Shown here piece after piece: positions 1 through 10,043 of a stretch of DNA of 64,000 bases. Position numbers and translations under genes: made by a program. The notes under the pieces were generated by a model that saw only the letters and a list, made by a program, of their open reading frames with translations, ran no database searches and was not told where the DNA came from. Origin of the DNA: Jannaschia faecimaris (GTDB lineage: Bacteria; Pseudomonadota; Alphaproteobacteria; Rhodobacterales; Rhodobacteraceae); contig NZ_FNPX01000001.1 of assembly GCF_900107415.1 (NCBI RefSeq), positions 496,001 to 560,000 on the forward strand. The letters run 5' to 3'. Position 1 is the first letter of the stretch. Each line of letters begins with the position of its first letter.

Positions 1-57
1 CGATCCGGGCCACCCGTCAGAGGTGCGCTCCGTTTTCAGATATAACGGGAGGATACC

Positions 58-1092
58 ATGAAGAAACTTATGACGGCGGCCGTTGCCGCCTCGATGACCT
101 TTGCCGGCGCTGCCGCATTCGCGGACGCTCATGCGCCCGTTGTTGGCGTCAGCTGGTCCAATTTCCAGGAAGAGCGCTGGAAAACCGATGAGGGTGCGAT
201 GAAGGCAGCCCTTGATGCCGCCGGTGCGACCTATGTGTCCGCCGATGCGCAGTCATCGGCTTCCAAGCAGCTGTCGGACGTCGAAAGCCTGATTGCACAG
301 GGTGTCGATGCCTTGATCATTCTGGCCCAGGACAGCCAAGCGATCGGCCCGGCTGTTACGGCCGCGCAGAACGAAGGTATTCCGGTGGTCGGTTATGACC
401 GCCTGATCGAAGACCCCTATGCCTTCTACCTGACGTTCGACAACGTCGAGGTGGGCCGCATGCAGGCCCGCGCCGTTCTGGCTGCGCAGCCGACCGGCAA
501 TTACGTCATGATCAAGGGCTCGGGCACCGACCCGAACGCCGACTTCCTGCGCGGCGGTCAGCAGGAAATCCTGCAGGCCGCGATCGATGCCGGGGATATC
601 ACCATCGTGGGCGAAGCCTACACCGATGGTTGGCTGCCCGCGAACGCGCAGCGCAACATGGAGCAGATCCTGACCGCCAACGACAACGCCGTTGACGCCG
701 TGGTCGCCTCCAACGACGGCACCGCCGGTGGTGCAGTTGCCGCGCTGGCCGCACAGGGCATGGACGGGATCCCGGTTTCGGGTCAGGACGGCGACCACGC
801 CGCTTTGAACCGCGTGGCCTCGGGCACGCAGACCGTTTCGGTCTGGAAAGACGCACGCGCATTGGGCACCGCCGCCGCCGAGATCGCGGTTGCGCTGGCT
901 GGTGGCACCGCCCCCGCCGACATCGAAGGTGCACAGACCTGGGTTTCGCCCGCCGGTACCGAGATGAACGCGATGTTCCTGGCCCCCGTGCCGATCACTG
1001 CCGATAACCTCTCGACCGTGACCGACGCCGGTTGGATCGAAGTTGAAGCGCTGTGCCAAGGTGTCGAAAACGGCCCGGCACCCTGCAACTGA
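58..1092 (+). CDS. xylF: D-xylose ABC transporter substrate-binding protein
   Basis: This is the periplasmic sugar-binding protein of a D-xylose ABC importer (344 aa). The N-terminus is a signal peptide (KKL, hydrophobic core, cleavage near AFADAHA). The mature part is a type I periplasmic-binding fold with family-typical stretches such as ALIILAQDSQAIGPAV and VVASNDGTAGGAV. A good GGGAGG ribosome site lies 7 bases before the ATG. It opens a cluster with xylHGBA, which fixes the substrate as xylose. A strong hairpin follows the stop, and xylH starts only about 630 bases later, so the binding protein is probably made in excess over the membrane parts. No ROK- or LacI-type xylose regulator is visible in the window; it may lie to the left. 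Confidence 0.95.
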   Translation: MKKLMTAAVAASMTFAGAAAFADAHAPVVGVSWSNFQEERWKTDEGAMKAALDAAGATYVSADAQSSASKQLSDVESLIAQGVDALIILAQDSQAIGPAVTAAQNEGIPVVGYDRLIEDPYAFYLTFDNVEVGRMQARAVLAAQPTGNYVMIKGSGTDPNADFLRGGQQEILQAAIDAGDITIVGEAYTDGWLPANAQRNMEQILTANDNAVDAVVASNDGTAGGAVAALAAQGMDGIPVSGQDGDHAALNRVASGTQTVSVWKDARALGTAAAEIAVALAGGTAPADIEGAQTWVSPAGTEMNAMFLAPVPITADNLSTVTDAGWIEVEALCQGVENGPAPCN

Positions 1093-1111
1093 CCTCTGGG
1101 TCATGCATAGT

Positions 1112-1141
1112 GATCGCGCCGGCCCTCGTGCCGGCGCGATC
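1112..1141 (+). terminator. GC-rich hairpin after xylF
   Basis: A perfect 12-bp inverted repeat (GATCGCGCCGGC, 6-base loop, GCCGGCGCGATC) begins 20 bases after the xylF stop. There is no T-run behind it, so it may act as a partial terminator or as an mRNA-stabilising 3' end that raises the XylF level relative to XylH/XylG. The hairpin is plain in the sequence; the role is inferred. Confidence 0.7.
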
Positions 1142-1722
1142 CGCACCTTTCGCTGAAATCTGCACTGGGCCACCGGAATGATCCTCAACTCGATCAGTCA
1201 CACGGGCATACGGCTTCTGTTGCGCGGGCGGATGAAGCTCAGGCATCTGAAGCCCCGGGCTTCCCCGCGGACTCCGGTACGGCAACGCGTGGTCCTCATG
1301 GGCGTGGCCGAGGCGGTCACCCATTCAGACATGCGACTATCCGATGCCGTTCTGCACGTTGATGGAATTACGGCGACGGACGATGTTCTCAACCCAGTTG
1401 CCCCTCGCGTGAACGAGGTGGTAGGGCGCAGGCTGGCAGATCCGCGGAGCAGACGCCTCCCTTTTGCCTATGCCGCCAACAAGATGTTCAATCGCCGCCT
1501 CGCGCAACACGTACAATGCCTCGATGGCGCGGAAGCCTTCCTGGAAGGGCGCGGTAAAGACCCGTCAGTTCCGCTCTACACCCAGATGAAACACCAGAAC
1601 GACACGTCGCGCCGGACCTGTTTCGGCGTCGACGTCCTGATCGCCACCGGGTGATCGTGAATATGCGCCACCGCTTCGGCGTCGGCAAACGACACGTCTA
1701 GGACTCAATGGAGGAGACAGAG
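1142..1722. other. unresolved 580-bp spacer between xylF and xylH
   Basis: There is no recognisable gene here. A plus-strand frame is open from 1178 to 1654 (158 codons) but its product resembles nothing I know and it has no convincing ribosome site. On the minus strand, coding-like fragments in different frames (for example a stretch around 1560-1690 and another around 1440-1600) are broken by stops, as in a decayed gene. It could be a remnant of a lost regulator or insertion, or simply a leader for xylH. A database search of all six frames would settle it. Confidence 0.4.
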
Positions 1723-3015
1723 ATGACAGACGCATCCGCCCCAGCCACCTCGCCCCGTACGGGCTGGAAGGCGCTGGATCTCGATACCCGGTTGTTAGGC
1801 ATGATCGGGGCGTTCATCGTTATCGCCATCGCGTTCGATCTGGCGTCCGGCGGTCGGTTCATTACGCCCCGCAACCTGTTCAACCTGACGATTCAGACCG
1901 CTTCGGTCGCCATCATGGCGACTGGGATGGTCTTCATCATCGTAACCCGCCACATTGACCTGAGCGTCGGGTCGGTCCTGGCTACCTGCTCGGCCGTCAT
2001 GGCGATGACGCAGACAGTTATCATGCCCGACTGGCTGGGGCTGGGGTTGAACAACCCGGCCACGGCCTGGGTCGCCATCGTCTTTGGCATCATTGCCGGG
2101 GCCGGGATCGGGGCATTCCACGGCTATCTGGTGGGGTATCTCACCATTCCGGCCTTCATCGTGACGCTGGGTGGTTTGCTGATCTGGCGGAACGTTGCGT
2201 GGTACCTGACCAACGGTCAGACCATCGGTCCACTGGACGATACGTTCCAATTGTTCGGGGGCATCAACGGCACGTTGGGCGTCACCGGGAGCTGGATCGT
2301 CGGTCTGATCGCCGCGGGGGCCGCCACCTGGGCGCTCTTTGCATCGCGTCGCAACAAGATCGGCCACGACTTCCCGGTTAAGCCGATGTGGGCCGAGATG
2401 ACGGTGATCGGGATCGTGGTCGCCGGTATTCTGGGCTTTGTCGCATTGCTAAACGCTTACGAAGTGCCCAGCCGCGTTCTGGAGCGTCGATTCGAGGCAG
2501 ATGGCCTGACCATGCCCGAGGGCTATACCGAAGGGTACGGCGTTCCAATCTCGATCGTGCTGCTGATCCTGGTGGCCATCGTGATGACGGTGATCGCCAA
2601 GCGCACACGCTTCGGGCGCTACATCTTCGCCACCGGCGGCAACCCGGACGCGGCGGAGCTGTCGGGCATCAACACCAAGATGCTGACCGTCAAGATATTC
2701 GCCCTGATGGGTGTGCTCTGCGCGATTTCGGCTGTCGTGGCCTCGGCCCGACTGACGAACCACTCCAACGACATCGGTATTCTTGACGAACTTCGGGTCA
2801 TTGCCGCCGCCGTCATCGGGGGCACCGCGCTCAAAGGCGGGATCGGCACGATCCACGGTGCAATCATCGGCGCGCTCATCATGCAATCGTTGCAGTCGGG
2901 CATGGCCATGGTCGGCGTTGATGCGCCGCTGCAAAACATCGTCGTAGGTTCGGTCCTGGTACTCGCCGTCTGGATCGACATCATCTATCGCAAGCGCACG
3001 GGGGCACGGGACTAA
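1723..3015 (+). CDS. xylH: D-xylose ABC transporter permease
   Basis: This is the inner-membrane permease of the xylose importer (430 aa), of the RbsC/XylH branched-chain permease-like family, with many hydrophobic segments. The family stretch [20 protein letters not shown] is present, and [20 protein letters not shown] near the C-terminus is typical. An ATG at 1708 is in frame, but the GGAGG that would drive translation lies at 1710-1714, so the ATG at 1723 (MTDASAP) is the better start. The stop overlaps the xylG start by one base (TAATG). The loop between about residues 200 and 290 is long, as in other XylH proteins. Confidence 0.94.
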   Translation: MTDASAPATSPRTGWKALDLDTRLLGMIGAFIVIAIAFDLASGGRFITPRNLFNLTIQTASVAIMATGMVFIIVTRHIDLSVGSVLATCSAVMAMTQTVIMPDWLGLGLNNPATAWVAIVFGIIAGAGIGAFHGYLVGYLTIPAFIVTLGGLLIWRNVAWYLTNGQTIGPLDDTFQLFGGINGTLGVTGSWIVGLIAAGAATWALFASRRNKIGHDFPVKPMWAEMTVIGIVVAGILGFVALLNAYEVPSRVLERRFEADGLTMPEGYTEGYGVPISIVLLILVAIVMTVIAKRTRFGRYIFATGGNPDAAELSGINTKMLTVKIFALMGVLCAISAVVASARLTNHSNDIGILDELRVIAAAVIGGTALKGGIGTIHGAIIGALIMQSLQSGMAMVGVDAPLQNIVVGSVLVLAVWIDIIYRKRTGARD

Positions 3016-3764
3016 TGGCTACTCCACTCGTCGAACTCGAGAATATCTCGATCTCATTCGGGGGCGTGCACGCCGTCGACAATGTCAGTCTGAACTTGCA
3101 CGCGGGCGAAGTCGTGGGCCTGCTGGGTCACAACGGCGCGGGCAAGTCGACGCTGATCAAGATCCTGTCGGGGGCCTATCAGCGCGACTCGGGCACGATC
3201 CGGATCGACGGTAAGGAGGTGGATATCCGATCCCCCGCCGACGCGCGTCGCCACAACATCGAGACGATCTACCAGACGCTCGCGCTGGCCGATAACCTGC
3301 CGGCACCCGCGAACCTGTTCCTGGGCCGCGAGTTGACGACGCCGTTCGGCCTTGTCGACGACGCCCGGATGGAGGCCGAAACGCGCAAGATCATGGCGCG
3401 TCTCAACCCGAACTTTAAAAAGATCAACGAGCCGGTCAGCGCCCTTTCGGGCGGCCAGCGGCAGTCGGTCGCCATCGCGCGCGCCGTCTATTTCAACGCT
3501 CGCATCCTGATCATGGACGAGCCGACCGCGGCGTTGGGCGTCCATGAGACCAAGATGGTCGCGGACCTGATCCAGGAGTTGAAGGCGCAAGGTCTGGGCA
3601 TCTTCCTCATCTCGCACGACACGCGCGAAATGATGGACCTGTGCGACCGTGTTTCCGTCATGAAGAATGGGCAGATGGTCGGGACCGAGCGGGTTGAGGA
3701 CGTCACCGAAGATGACATCCTTTCCATGATCATCCTTGGTAAGAACCCCAAGGCAGCCGCCTGA
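3015..3764 (+). CDS. xylG: xylose ABC transporter ATP-binding protein, single-domain
   Basis: This is the ATPase of the xylose importer (249 aa). It has Walker [10 protein letters not shown] (residues 38-46), signature LSGGQ (144-148), Walker B ILIMDEP (164-170) and a switch histidine in LISHD. The enterobacterial XylG/RbsA proteins have two fused ABC domains (about 500 aa); this one has only one, so it presumably works as a homodimer. The single-domain form is common in alphaproteobacterial sugar importers. Translation is coupled to xylH by a one-base overlap. Confidence 0.93.
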   Translation: MATPLVELENISISFGGVHAVDNVSLNLHAGEVVGLLGHNGAGKSTLIKILSGAYQRDSGTIRIDGKEVDIRSPADARRHNIETIYQTLALADNLPAPANLFLGRELTTPFGLVDDARMEAETRKIMARLNPNFKKINEPVSALSGGQRQSVAIARAVYFNARILIMDEPTAALGVHETKMVADLIQELKAQGLGIFLISHDTREMMDLCDRVSVMKNGQMVGTERVEDVTEDDILSMIILGKNPKAAA

Positions 3765-3780
3765 CCTGAGGGAGCGCGCG

Positions 3781-5202
3781 ATGTTCATCGGCCTGGACCT
3801 TGGCACGTCGTCGCTCAAGGCGATCCTGATCGACGGATCTGACCGGGTTTTGGCCGAGCATTCGGTTCCCCTGTCGGTCCAGCGCCTGCACGATGGCTGG
3901 TCAGAACAATCGCCAAAAAGTTGGTGCGACGCGGCGCGCGATGCGCTGCGCGCGCTGGCTGGCAAGCATGATTGCAAAGGCGTGCAGGGTATCGGCCTGT
4001 CGGGTCACATGCACGGGGCCACCTTGGTCGGGGCGGACGGGCGCGCGTTGCGCCCCTGTCTTCTGTGGAACGACACGCGCGCCCACGCAGAGGCGGCGGC
4101 GATGGACGCCGACCCGCAGTTTCGCAAGATCACCGGCAACATCGTGTTTCCGGGCTTCACCGCGCCCAAGGTCGAATGGGTCCGGCGGAATGAGGCGGAT
4201 GTATTCGTCAAGACGAAGAAGATCCTGCTGCCCAAGGACTACCTGCGTCTGTACCTAACCGGTGAATACGTGTCTGAAATGTCGGACGCGGCCGGGACAA
4301 GCTGGCTCGATACGGGTGCGCGGGACTGGTCGGATGATCTGTTGTCGGCCTGTCATCTGACGCGCGACCACATGCCCCGGCTGGTCGAGGGGTCGGCGGT
4401 CAGCGGCACGCTGCGCGCTGACCTCGGCCTGCCGCAGGTGCCTGTCGCGGGAGGCGCGGGTGACAATGCCGCCGCCGCAATCGGTGCGGGCTGCGTCAAG
4501 GATGGCGCGGCGTTTCTGTCGCTTGGCACGTCCGGCGTTTTGTTTGCCGCCAACGCAGGTTACCGCCCCGACCCTGATTCGGCTGTTCACAGCTTTTGTC
4601 ACGCGGTGCCGCACACCTGGCACCAGATGGGCGTGATTCTTGCGGCGACCGATGCGCTGAACTGGCTTTCGGGCCTGACGGGCCGGTCGGTTGTTGATCT
4701 GACCGCCGACCTGGGGCCGCTGCGCAAACCCGGCAAGCCGCTGTTCCTGCCATACTTGGGCGGGGAGCGGACGCCGCACAACGATGCACGCATCCGGGGC
4801 CAGTTTCTGAATCTGGACCATGCCACCGATGCCCGCGCCGCAGCGCGCGCGGTGATGGAGGGGGTCGCCTACGCCTTTGCCGATTGCCGTGATGCATTGG
4901 CCTCGACGGGCACGCAAATTCCCCGCGCCCTGGCGATGGGGGGTGGGGCCAAGTCCGAGTACTGGCTCCGGACGCTGGCGACCGTACTGAGATTTCCGCT
5001 GGACTTGCCCGCGCAGGGTGAGTTCGGTGCCGCGCTCGGGGCGGCCCGGCTGGGCCGCATGGCCGCGACGGGCGAGGGGCCCGAGATCGCTACGCCCCCT
5101 GTCGTCGACCGCAGCTTCGACCCCGAGGCTGGGATGATTGATGCCTTCACCGAAGGCCACGCCCGCTATCGTCGGGCCTACCAACTGCTCAAGGATTTCT
5201 GA
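3781..5202 (+). CDS. xylB: xylulokinase
   Basis: Phosphorylates D-xylulose to D-xylulose 5-phosphate, the second step of the isomerase pathway (473 aa). It is an FGGY carbohydrate kinase: the N-terminal phosphate-binding stretch [17 protein letters not shown], the xylulokinase hallmark SGHMHGAT, and the catalytic-Asp region [14 protein letters not shown] are all present. The ATG at 3781 follows GAGGGAG at a proper distance and gives the standard N-terminus, so a longer in-frame opening at 3736 inside xylG was not used. Only 16 bases separate it from xylG, and xylA starts 2 bases after its stop. Confidence 0.95.
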   Translation: MFIGLDLGTSSLKAILIDGSDRVLAEHSVPLSVQRLHDGWSEQSPKSWCDAARDALRALAGKHDCKGVQGIGLSGHMHGATLVGADGRALRPCLLWNDTRAHAEAAAMDADPQFRKITGNIVFPGFTAPKVEWVRRNEADVFVKTKKILLPKDYLRLYLTGEYVSEMSDAAGTSWLDTGARDWSDDLLSACHLTRDHMPRLVEGSAVSGTLRADLGLPQVPVAGGAGDNAAAAIGAGCVKDGAAFLSLGTSGVLFAANAGYRPDPDSAVHSFCHAVPHTWHQMGVILAATDALNWLSGLTGRSVVDLTADLGPLRKPGKPLFLPYLGGERTPHNDARIRGQFLNLDHATDARAAARAVMEGVAYAFADCRDALASTGTQIPRALAMGGGAKSEYWLRTLATVLRFPLDLPAQGEFGAALGAARLGRMAATGEGPEIATPPVVDRSFDPEAGMIDAFTEGHARYRRAYQLLKDF

Positions 5203-5203
5203 G

Positions 5204-6508
5204 ATGACTGAATTCTTCGCCGGTATCGACAAGGTTACCTTCAACCCGAACGCCACGGATGACCTGTCCTATCGCCACTACGACGCGAACGAGGTCGTGA
5301 TGGGCAAGCGGATGGAAGATCATTTACGCTTCGCTGTCGCATGGTGGCACAGCTTCGCCTGGCCCGGTGGCGACCCGTTCGGCGGACAGACGTTCCAGCG
5401 GCCCTGGTTTCCGGTCGGGGGCGACGACACGATGGCGCTGGCGAAGCTCAAGGCTGACGCGGCGTTCGAGATGTTCGAAATTCTTGGTCAGCCCTACTAT
5501 TGCTTCCACGATGCCGATATCCGGCCCGAAGGCGCGGATTTTGCTGAAAACACCGCCCGCCTGGACGAGATCACCGATCACATGGGCGAGAAGATGCGCG
5601 CGGGTGGCCCCAAACTGCTTTGGGGGACGGCCAACCTGTTCTCGCACCGCCGCTACATGGCAGGGGCCGCGACAAACCCCGACCCCGACGTCTTTGCTTT
5701 TGCGGCTGCGACAGTGAAGACCTGCATCGACGCGACGGACAAGCTCGGGGGGGAAAACTATGTCCTCTGGGGGGGACGCGAGGGGTACGAGACGCTACTG
5801 AACACCGACCTGAAGCGCGAGCGGGAACAGGCGGGCCGGTTTCTGTGCATGGTGGTCGATTACTGCAAGAAGATTGGTTTCGACGGCACCATCCTGATCG
5901 AGCCCAAGCCGCAGGAGCCGACCAAGCACCAGTACGATTACGACGTGAACACGGTCTACGGTTTCCTCAAGGACTTCGGGCTGGAAAACGAAGTGAAGAT
6001 GAACATCGAACAGGGCCACGCGATCCTGGCGGGTCACAGCTTCGAACATGAACTGGCCATGGCGCGGTCCCTCGGGATCTTTGGATCTATCGATATGAAC
6101 CGCAACGACTACCAATCCGGTTGGGACACCGACCAGTTCCCCGACAACGTACCGGAGGCTGCGCGCGCTTATTACGAGGTTCTGATGGCAGGGGGCTTCA
6201 CCACGGGGGGCACCAATTTTGACGCCAAGCTTCGGCGGCAATCGCTGGACCCGGTTGATCTGATCGCCGCGCATGTCGGCGCGATGGATGTCTGTGCACG
6301 GGGGCTGAAGGCGGCCGCCGCGATGATCGAGGGGGGTGAATTGGAGGCTGCTCGGACCACGCGCTATTCTGGATGGGAGGCGCAGGGCGACCTGCTTGCG
6401 TCTGATCTGGATGATATCGAAGCGCGTGTTCGGGCCGAGGGGATCAACCCCAAGCCGGCCTCCGGTCGTCAGGAGCGGTTGGAGAACATCCTGAATCGCT
6501 ACGTCTGA
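5204..6508 (+). CDS. xylA: xylose isomerase
   Basis: Converts D-xylose to D-xylulose (434 aa, the usual length of the class II enzyme). The catalytic histidine lies in [10 protein letters not shown] (His102), and the metal-ligand/lysine motif EPKP is at 233-236. The conserved [18 protein letters not shown] and [17 protein letters not shown] stretches are intact. It starts 2 bases after the xylB stop, so the two are co-translated. The last 10 bases overlap the end of the convergent VPLPA-CTERM gene. Confidence 0.96.
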   Translation: MTEFFAGIDKVTFNPNATDDLSYRHYDANEVVMGKRMEDHLRFAVAWWHSFAWPGGDPFGGQTFQRPWFPVGGDDTMALAKLKADAAFEMFEILGQPYYCFHDADIRPEGADFAENTARLDEITDHMGEKMRAGGPKLLWGTANLFSHRRYMAGAATNPDPDVFAFAAATVKTCIDATDKLGGENYVLWGGREGYETLLNTDLKREREQAGRFLCMVVDYCKKIGFDGTILIEPKPQEPTKHQYDYDVNTVYGFLKDFGLENEVKMNIEQGHAILAGHSFEHELAMARSLGIFGSIDMNRNDYQSGWDTDQFPDNVPEAARAYYEVLMAGGFTTGGTNFDAKLRRQSLDPVDLIAAHVGAMDVCARGLKAAAAMIEGGELEAARTTRYSGWEAQGDLLASDLDDIEARVRAEGINPKPASGRQERLENILNRYV

Positions 6509-7143
6509 GGAAGCTTGCGGTTCGTTGCGGCAGCACTGCGGCGGCGCAGGAAGGCAAGCGCACCCAGTGCCGCCAAGAGCAAGACCCCCGGCGCGGGCAA
6601 GGGCACGGCGGCCACGACCGATCCGTTGACGCGCACCGTCGCGCTGAAGAGGCGGAATGCGTCCGACCTGCCGATGCCTGGTTCGGTAAAGGTGAAGTCA
6701 ATTCTCAGACCCGCGACGGCTGCCTCGAATGCGTCGGTGCCGGGTCTCAGGGTGAACGTTTGCGGGGCTTGATCTTCATCGAGCATGGCAACGGTGTTTG
6801 TACCGATCCCTGATCCTGCTCCCGAAATTTCGACGAACCAGTTTTCCGATTTCTTCGGATCAGGCCCGGCCTCGTCGAACATGAGCATCAAGTCGATGCT
6901 GTCTACCGTAACATTCGGACCTATTCCTGAGATGTCGATGATGTCGCGGAAGTCGGAGCGGCCACTGCCAGCACTCCCGACTTCGACATGCCTTCCCTTA
7001 TGCTTTCCGTATTCGGAAGGCGCGATAAGGCCGGACGACTTTCCGTAGTCATGCGTATACGTGCCGATGACTGCCGCATTGGCCGTCATCGCCAGCCCGA
7101 TGCTGAGGATCATCATGCATATGAATGACGTGAGCAATCTCAT
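6499..7143 (-). CDS. VPLPA-CTERM sorting-domain surface protein
   Basis: This is a 214-aa exported protein. It has an N-terminal signal peptide (cleavage near TANAAVIG), a beta-rich body and a C-terminal tripartite tail: VPLPAPG, a hydrophobic helix and an RRR cluster. That tail is the VPLPA-CTERM sorting signal, a relative of PEP-CTERM, which is recognised and cleaved by a dedicated exosortase at the inner membrane. No exosortase gene lies in the window. It is a paralogue of the next gene: both mature proteins begin AAVIGTY and have a similar plan. Its function on the cell surface is unknown. It converges on xylA with a 10-base overlap. Confidence 0.85.
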   Translation of the reverse strand: MRLLTSFICMMILSIGLAMTANAAVIGTYTHDYGKSSGLIAPSEYGKHKGRHVEVGSAGSGRSDFRDIIDISGIGPNVTVDSIDLMLMFDEAGPDPKKSENWFVEISGAGSGIGTNTVAMLDEDQAPQTFTLRPGTDAFEAAVAGLRIDFTFTEPGIGRSDAFRLFSATVRVNGSVVAAVPLPAPGVLLLAALGALAFLRRRSAAATNRKLPQT

Positions 7144-7201
7144 AGCGGTGCTTTAACCCCGGATTCGAGCAATCTCATGGCAGCCGTGACGATTGTTGCG
7201 G

Positions 7202-7825
7202 TCAGGCGGCGGCCGAAGTCTTGCGACGGCGCATCAGGCCCATGCCAGCCAGCGCCCCGAGCAGTAGCAGACCCGGCGCGGGTAGTGGAACGACTGCTGC
7301 CGTGCCATTCACGGCCAGGCTGACGCTCGCCAGGCGGAAGCTGTTGTTCGGGAGAGAGCCCGACTGGTCGAACGCAAAGTTGAAGCCCATGTTCGCTACC
7401 GCATCCGCGAAGAACGAATTGCCCGGAGCCGTGCTTGCGTCGATTGCGCCGGTCCAGGTGGATTGGTCGTCGACCAGTTGCGCGAACAGATCGTCTGACG
7501 AGCCCAAGGGGTCCGATCCTTCGACTGTCACTTCCCAGGATTCGAGAATTCCAAAAAGGAGTGGTCCCGCCCCGCTGAACGCGAAGGTGAGTTCGAAGGA
7601 ATCGATGACCGCGCCTGCCAGATTGCCGAAGTTGAAACTGTCGCGGAATGTGACCCCGTCATCGACGATCAGCACCCCGGATGCATTCTGGTCCCGGCCC
7701 TGTCCGCTTCGGTTGCCGGTGTCGGAGTAGTCGTAGTCATAGGTCCCGATGACAGCCGCGGTCGCTACGTCGGCGGGCAAGATGAACGCGGCTGCAAGAG
7801 CCAGTGGGACAATACGGTGTTTCAT
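7202..7825 (-). CDS. VPLPA-CTERM sorting-domain surface protein (paralogue)
   Basis: This 207-aa protein has a signal peptide ending near VATAAVIG and a C-terminal VPLPAPG, a hydrophobic segment and MRRRK, again the VPLPA-CTERM anchor. It lies 58 bases upstream of the first copy on the same strand and is probably co-transcribed with it. The middle part is rich in Asp/Ser/Gly and predicted beta structure, with only distant similarity to its neighbour, which suggests an old tandem duplication. Adhesion or an extracellular-matrix role is possible but not shown by the sequence. Confidence 0.84.
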   Translation of the reverse strand: MKHRIVPLALAAAFILPADVATAAVIGTYDYDYSDTGNRSGQGRDQNASGVLIVDDGVTFRDSFNFGNLAGAVIDSFELTFAFSGAGPLLFGILESWEVTVEGSDPLGSSDDLFAQLVDDQSTWTGAIDASTAPGNSFFADAVANMGFNFAFDQSGSLPNNSFRLASVSLAVNGTAAVVPLPAPGLLLLGALAGMGLMRRRKTSAAA

Positions 7826-7928
7826 GACTCCGACGTGCCATCTGATTCTGCCCGAATTCGGGCGAATTTTAGATCAATTCGAAGCAGGTCCGGCAAAGGT
7901 CCGGATGAACCAGATTGCTTGTCGGTGC

Positions 7929-9104
7929 CTAGATCACCGCTGTTTCGGGAAAAGGAGTCATGGCGCGGATGCGATCCGGTCCCAATGGGGTCAGGTCGAG
8001 TGTGCGGTAACTGCCTTGTGTCAGGTATTCGGCAAGGCCCCGCCCCAGTGCGGGCGATTGCTGCAACCCGTGGCCGGAAAAACCATTCAGGCTGAAGAAG
8101 CCCGGCAGGTCTGAATGCGGGCCGACGACCGCGTTCTGGTCAAAAGTGTTGTAGTCATAATGCCCGACCCAGGCGCGGCGAACGCGGATTTCTTCGAAAG
8201 CGGGGATGCGGGTCGCCAGCGCGGGCCAGACCTTGTCTTCCCAGATGCTCCAGTCGCCGCCGAAATCGTCGGGATCGACGGCGGGATCGGGATCCGGCTT
8301 GGCCCCGACCATATAGCCTGCCCCATCCTGTCGCACGTGCACGCCCGAAGGATCGATGGTCAGCGGCAGATCCCGGTCCAGCGGTCGTGCCGCTTCGAAA
8401 ACCCAAGTATAGCGCTTGCGCGCTTCGATCGGCAGATCAAGACCGGCCATCCGCGCGACCTGTGCCCCGCGCGTGCCGGCGACGTTGACCACGATGTCTG
8501 CGCCCGCCGTATTTCCTGACGCCAAGGTCACGCCGCCGATCCGTCCGCCGCGCGTGTCGATCGCGGTGACGGTATCGGCCAGAAAGGTCACGCCGCGTTC
8601 CCGGGCCAGCCGCCGCCACCAGTCGAACATGGTTGTTCCGTCGAAATAGCCCTCGTTTTCCGCCCCGTGAGAGCCGAGAAGAATGCCGTCGAGATTGTAG
8701 AACGGGTATTCAGCGGCCAAGGCGTCGGGATCCATCAGGCGAGTCGCGGCCCCGGCCTTCGTCTGTATGGCCTGCACCCGACGCAGGTGGTCGGCCATCG
8801 CCGGCGTGTCGGCCAGATACATGTAACCGAACGGATGGAAATGCACCGGCGGCACCCGGTCGTCGCCCATGATCATCTGGAAATTCTTGATACATTCGAC
8901 GCCGAACCGGCTGATCGCGACGTTGAGCGGATTGCCGAATTGCTGCCGGATGCAGCTGTTGGAAAAGGCCGTGCCGCAGGCGGCATAGGTCGGATCGCGT
9001 TCGACGACGGTGATCGCGCCGGGCGGGTGCCCGAGCTCGGTAAGCCACCAAGCCAGACTGGATCCCATGATCGCACCGCCGATGATGATAATGCGGTCTG
9101 CCAT
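7929..9104 (-). CDS. FAD-dependent oxidoreductase (DAO family)
   Basis: This 391-aa flavoprotein belongs to the D-amino-acid oxidase/glycine oxidase superfamily. The N-terminal dinucleotide-binding motif is IIIIGGAIMGSS (the GGAIMGSS variant of FOXRED1-like members), and the C-terminal FAD-contact stretch is SLNGFSGHGLQQSPALGRGL. The substrate is probably an amine or N-methyl amino acid, but this cannot be read from the sequence. The start chosen (ATG at 9104) follows an AGGAG site 8 bases away; an in-frame opening reaches 9161 without such a site. It is divergent from the EamA exporter, with about 90 bases between them. Confidence 0.85.
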   Translation of the reverse strand: MADRIIIIGGAIMGSSLAWWLTELGHPPGAITVVERDPTYAACGTAFSNSCIRQQFGNPLNVAISRFGVECIKNFQMIMGDDRVPPVHFHPFGYMYLADTPAMADHLRRVQAIQTKAGAATRLMDPDALAAEYPFYNLDGILLGSHGAENEGYFDGTTMFDWWRRLARERGVTFLADTVTAIDTRGGRIGGVTLASGNTAGADIVVNVAGTRGAQVARMAGLDLPIEARKRYTWVFEAARPLDRDLPLTIDPSGVHVRQDGAGYMVGAKPDPDPAVDPDDFGGDWSIWEDKVWPALATRIPAFEEIRVRRAWVGHYDYNTFDQNAVVGPHSDLPGFFSLNGFSGHGLQQSPALGRGLAEYLTQGSYRTLDLTPLGPDRIRAMTPFPETAVI

Positions 9105-9191
9105 GGCGTTCACTCCTGCGTGCCGACGGGGCGACGTTACAACTTGCACAGGGCTGTTCAAGCGGGCATCGCTGCACCGGTGACGCGTAAT

Positions 9192-10040
9192 ATGGCAACA
9201 TTGGCGGGCTTCGGTGCCGTCCTCCTATGGGCGACCCTCGCCCTGTTCACTACGCTGTCGGGGGATGTGCCGCCGCTGCAACTTCTGGCGCTCTGCTTTG
9301 CATTGGGCGGGGGCATGGGCCTGCTGGCCGGATGGCGTCGGCGCGGTTGGCGTGCGTGGCGGCAACCCTGGCCGGTCTGGGCGCTGGGGGTCGGCGGGTT
9401 GTTCGGCTATCACCTGCTGTATGTGCTGGCGCTGCGGAACGCCCCACCGGCGCAGGCCAGCCTGATCGCCTACCTCTGGCCCCTTCTGATCGTGCTGCTT
9501 GCATCCGTGGAGACGGGCCTCCGCGCGCATCATCTGGCCGGCGCTCTGCTGGGGCTGGTCGGAGCCGCGCTGATCGTGACGGGTGGGCAGGGTCTCACGC
9601 TGTCGGGGCAACATGTCACGGGCTATGCCATCGCCTTCCTCGCCGCGTTCTTTTGGGCCGGCTATTCGGTGCTCTCGCGCCGCGTGGCGCAGGTGTCGAC
9701 GGATGCTGTTACGGGGTTCTGCCTCGCGACGGCGCTGCTGTCCGGGCTGGCGCATCTGGCCCTGGAGGAGACGGTCACGCCGCAGGGTACCGAATGGCTG
9801 GCGATCCTTGGGCTGGGCCTGGGGCCAGTGGGTCTGGCGTTTTTTCTGTGGGATATCGGGGTCAAGCGCGGCGACCTGCCGGTTCTGGGCGCGACCAGCT
9901 ATGCGGCCCCGCTCCTGTCGACCTTCGTCCTGGTCGGGGCGGGACAGGCCCATTTCACCTGGGTCGTGGGTACAGCCTGCGTGCTGATCACAGGTGGGGC
10001 GTGCCTTGCCGCAAAAGACCTGATCCTGCGGCGGGCCTGA
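9192..10040 (+). CDS. EamA/DMT-family transporter
   Basis: This is an inner-membrane protein of 282 aa with about ten hydrophobic helices in two EamA repeats, the pattern of drug/metabolite (amino acid or metabolite) exporters such as RhaT/YddG relatives. Typical stretches are LLWATLALFT in helix 1 and ASLIAYLWPLLIVLLAS at the end of the first repeat. The ATG at 9192 gives the usual N-terminus directly before helix 1; a GTG 12 bases earlier is also possible. The gene converges on the ABC ATPase. Substrate unknown. Confidence 0.85.
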   Translation: MATLAGFGAVLLWATLALFTTLSGDVPPLQLLALCFALGGGMGLLAGWRRRGWRAWRQPWPVWALGVGGLFGYHLLYVLALRNAPPAQASLIAYLWPLLIVLLASVETGLRAHHLAGALLGLVGAALIVTGGQGLTLSGQHVTGYAIAFLAAFFWAGYSVLSRRVAQVSTDAVTGFCLATALLSGLAHLALEETVTPQGTEWLAILGLGLGPVGLAFFLWDIGVKRGDLPVLGATSYAAPLLSTFVLVGAGQAHFTWVVGTACVLITGGACLAAKDLILRRA

Positions 10041-10043
10041 GCG

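Noticed and set aside
253-1188. A long open frame on the minus strand across xylF (311 codons).
   Set aside because: It is the antisense of xylF in GC-rich DNA, has no ribosome site and no recognisable domain.
7850-7863. A palindrome GCCCGAATTCGGGC upstream of the VPLPA-CTERM pair, considered as a terminator.
   Set aside because: The stem is only 5 bp with a 4-base loop, and no T-run follows on the strand of the nearby FAD oxidoreductase gene.
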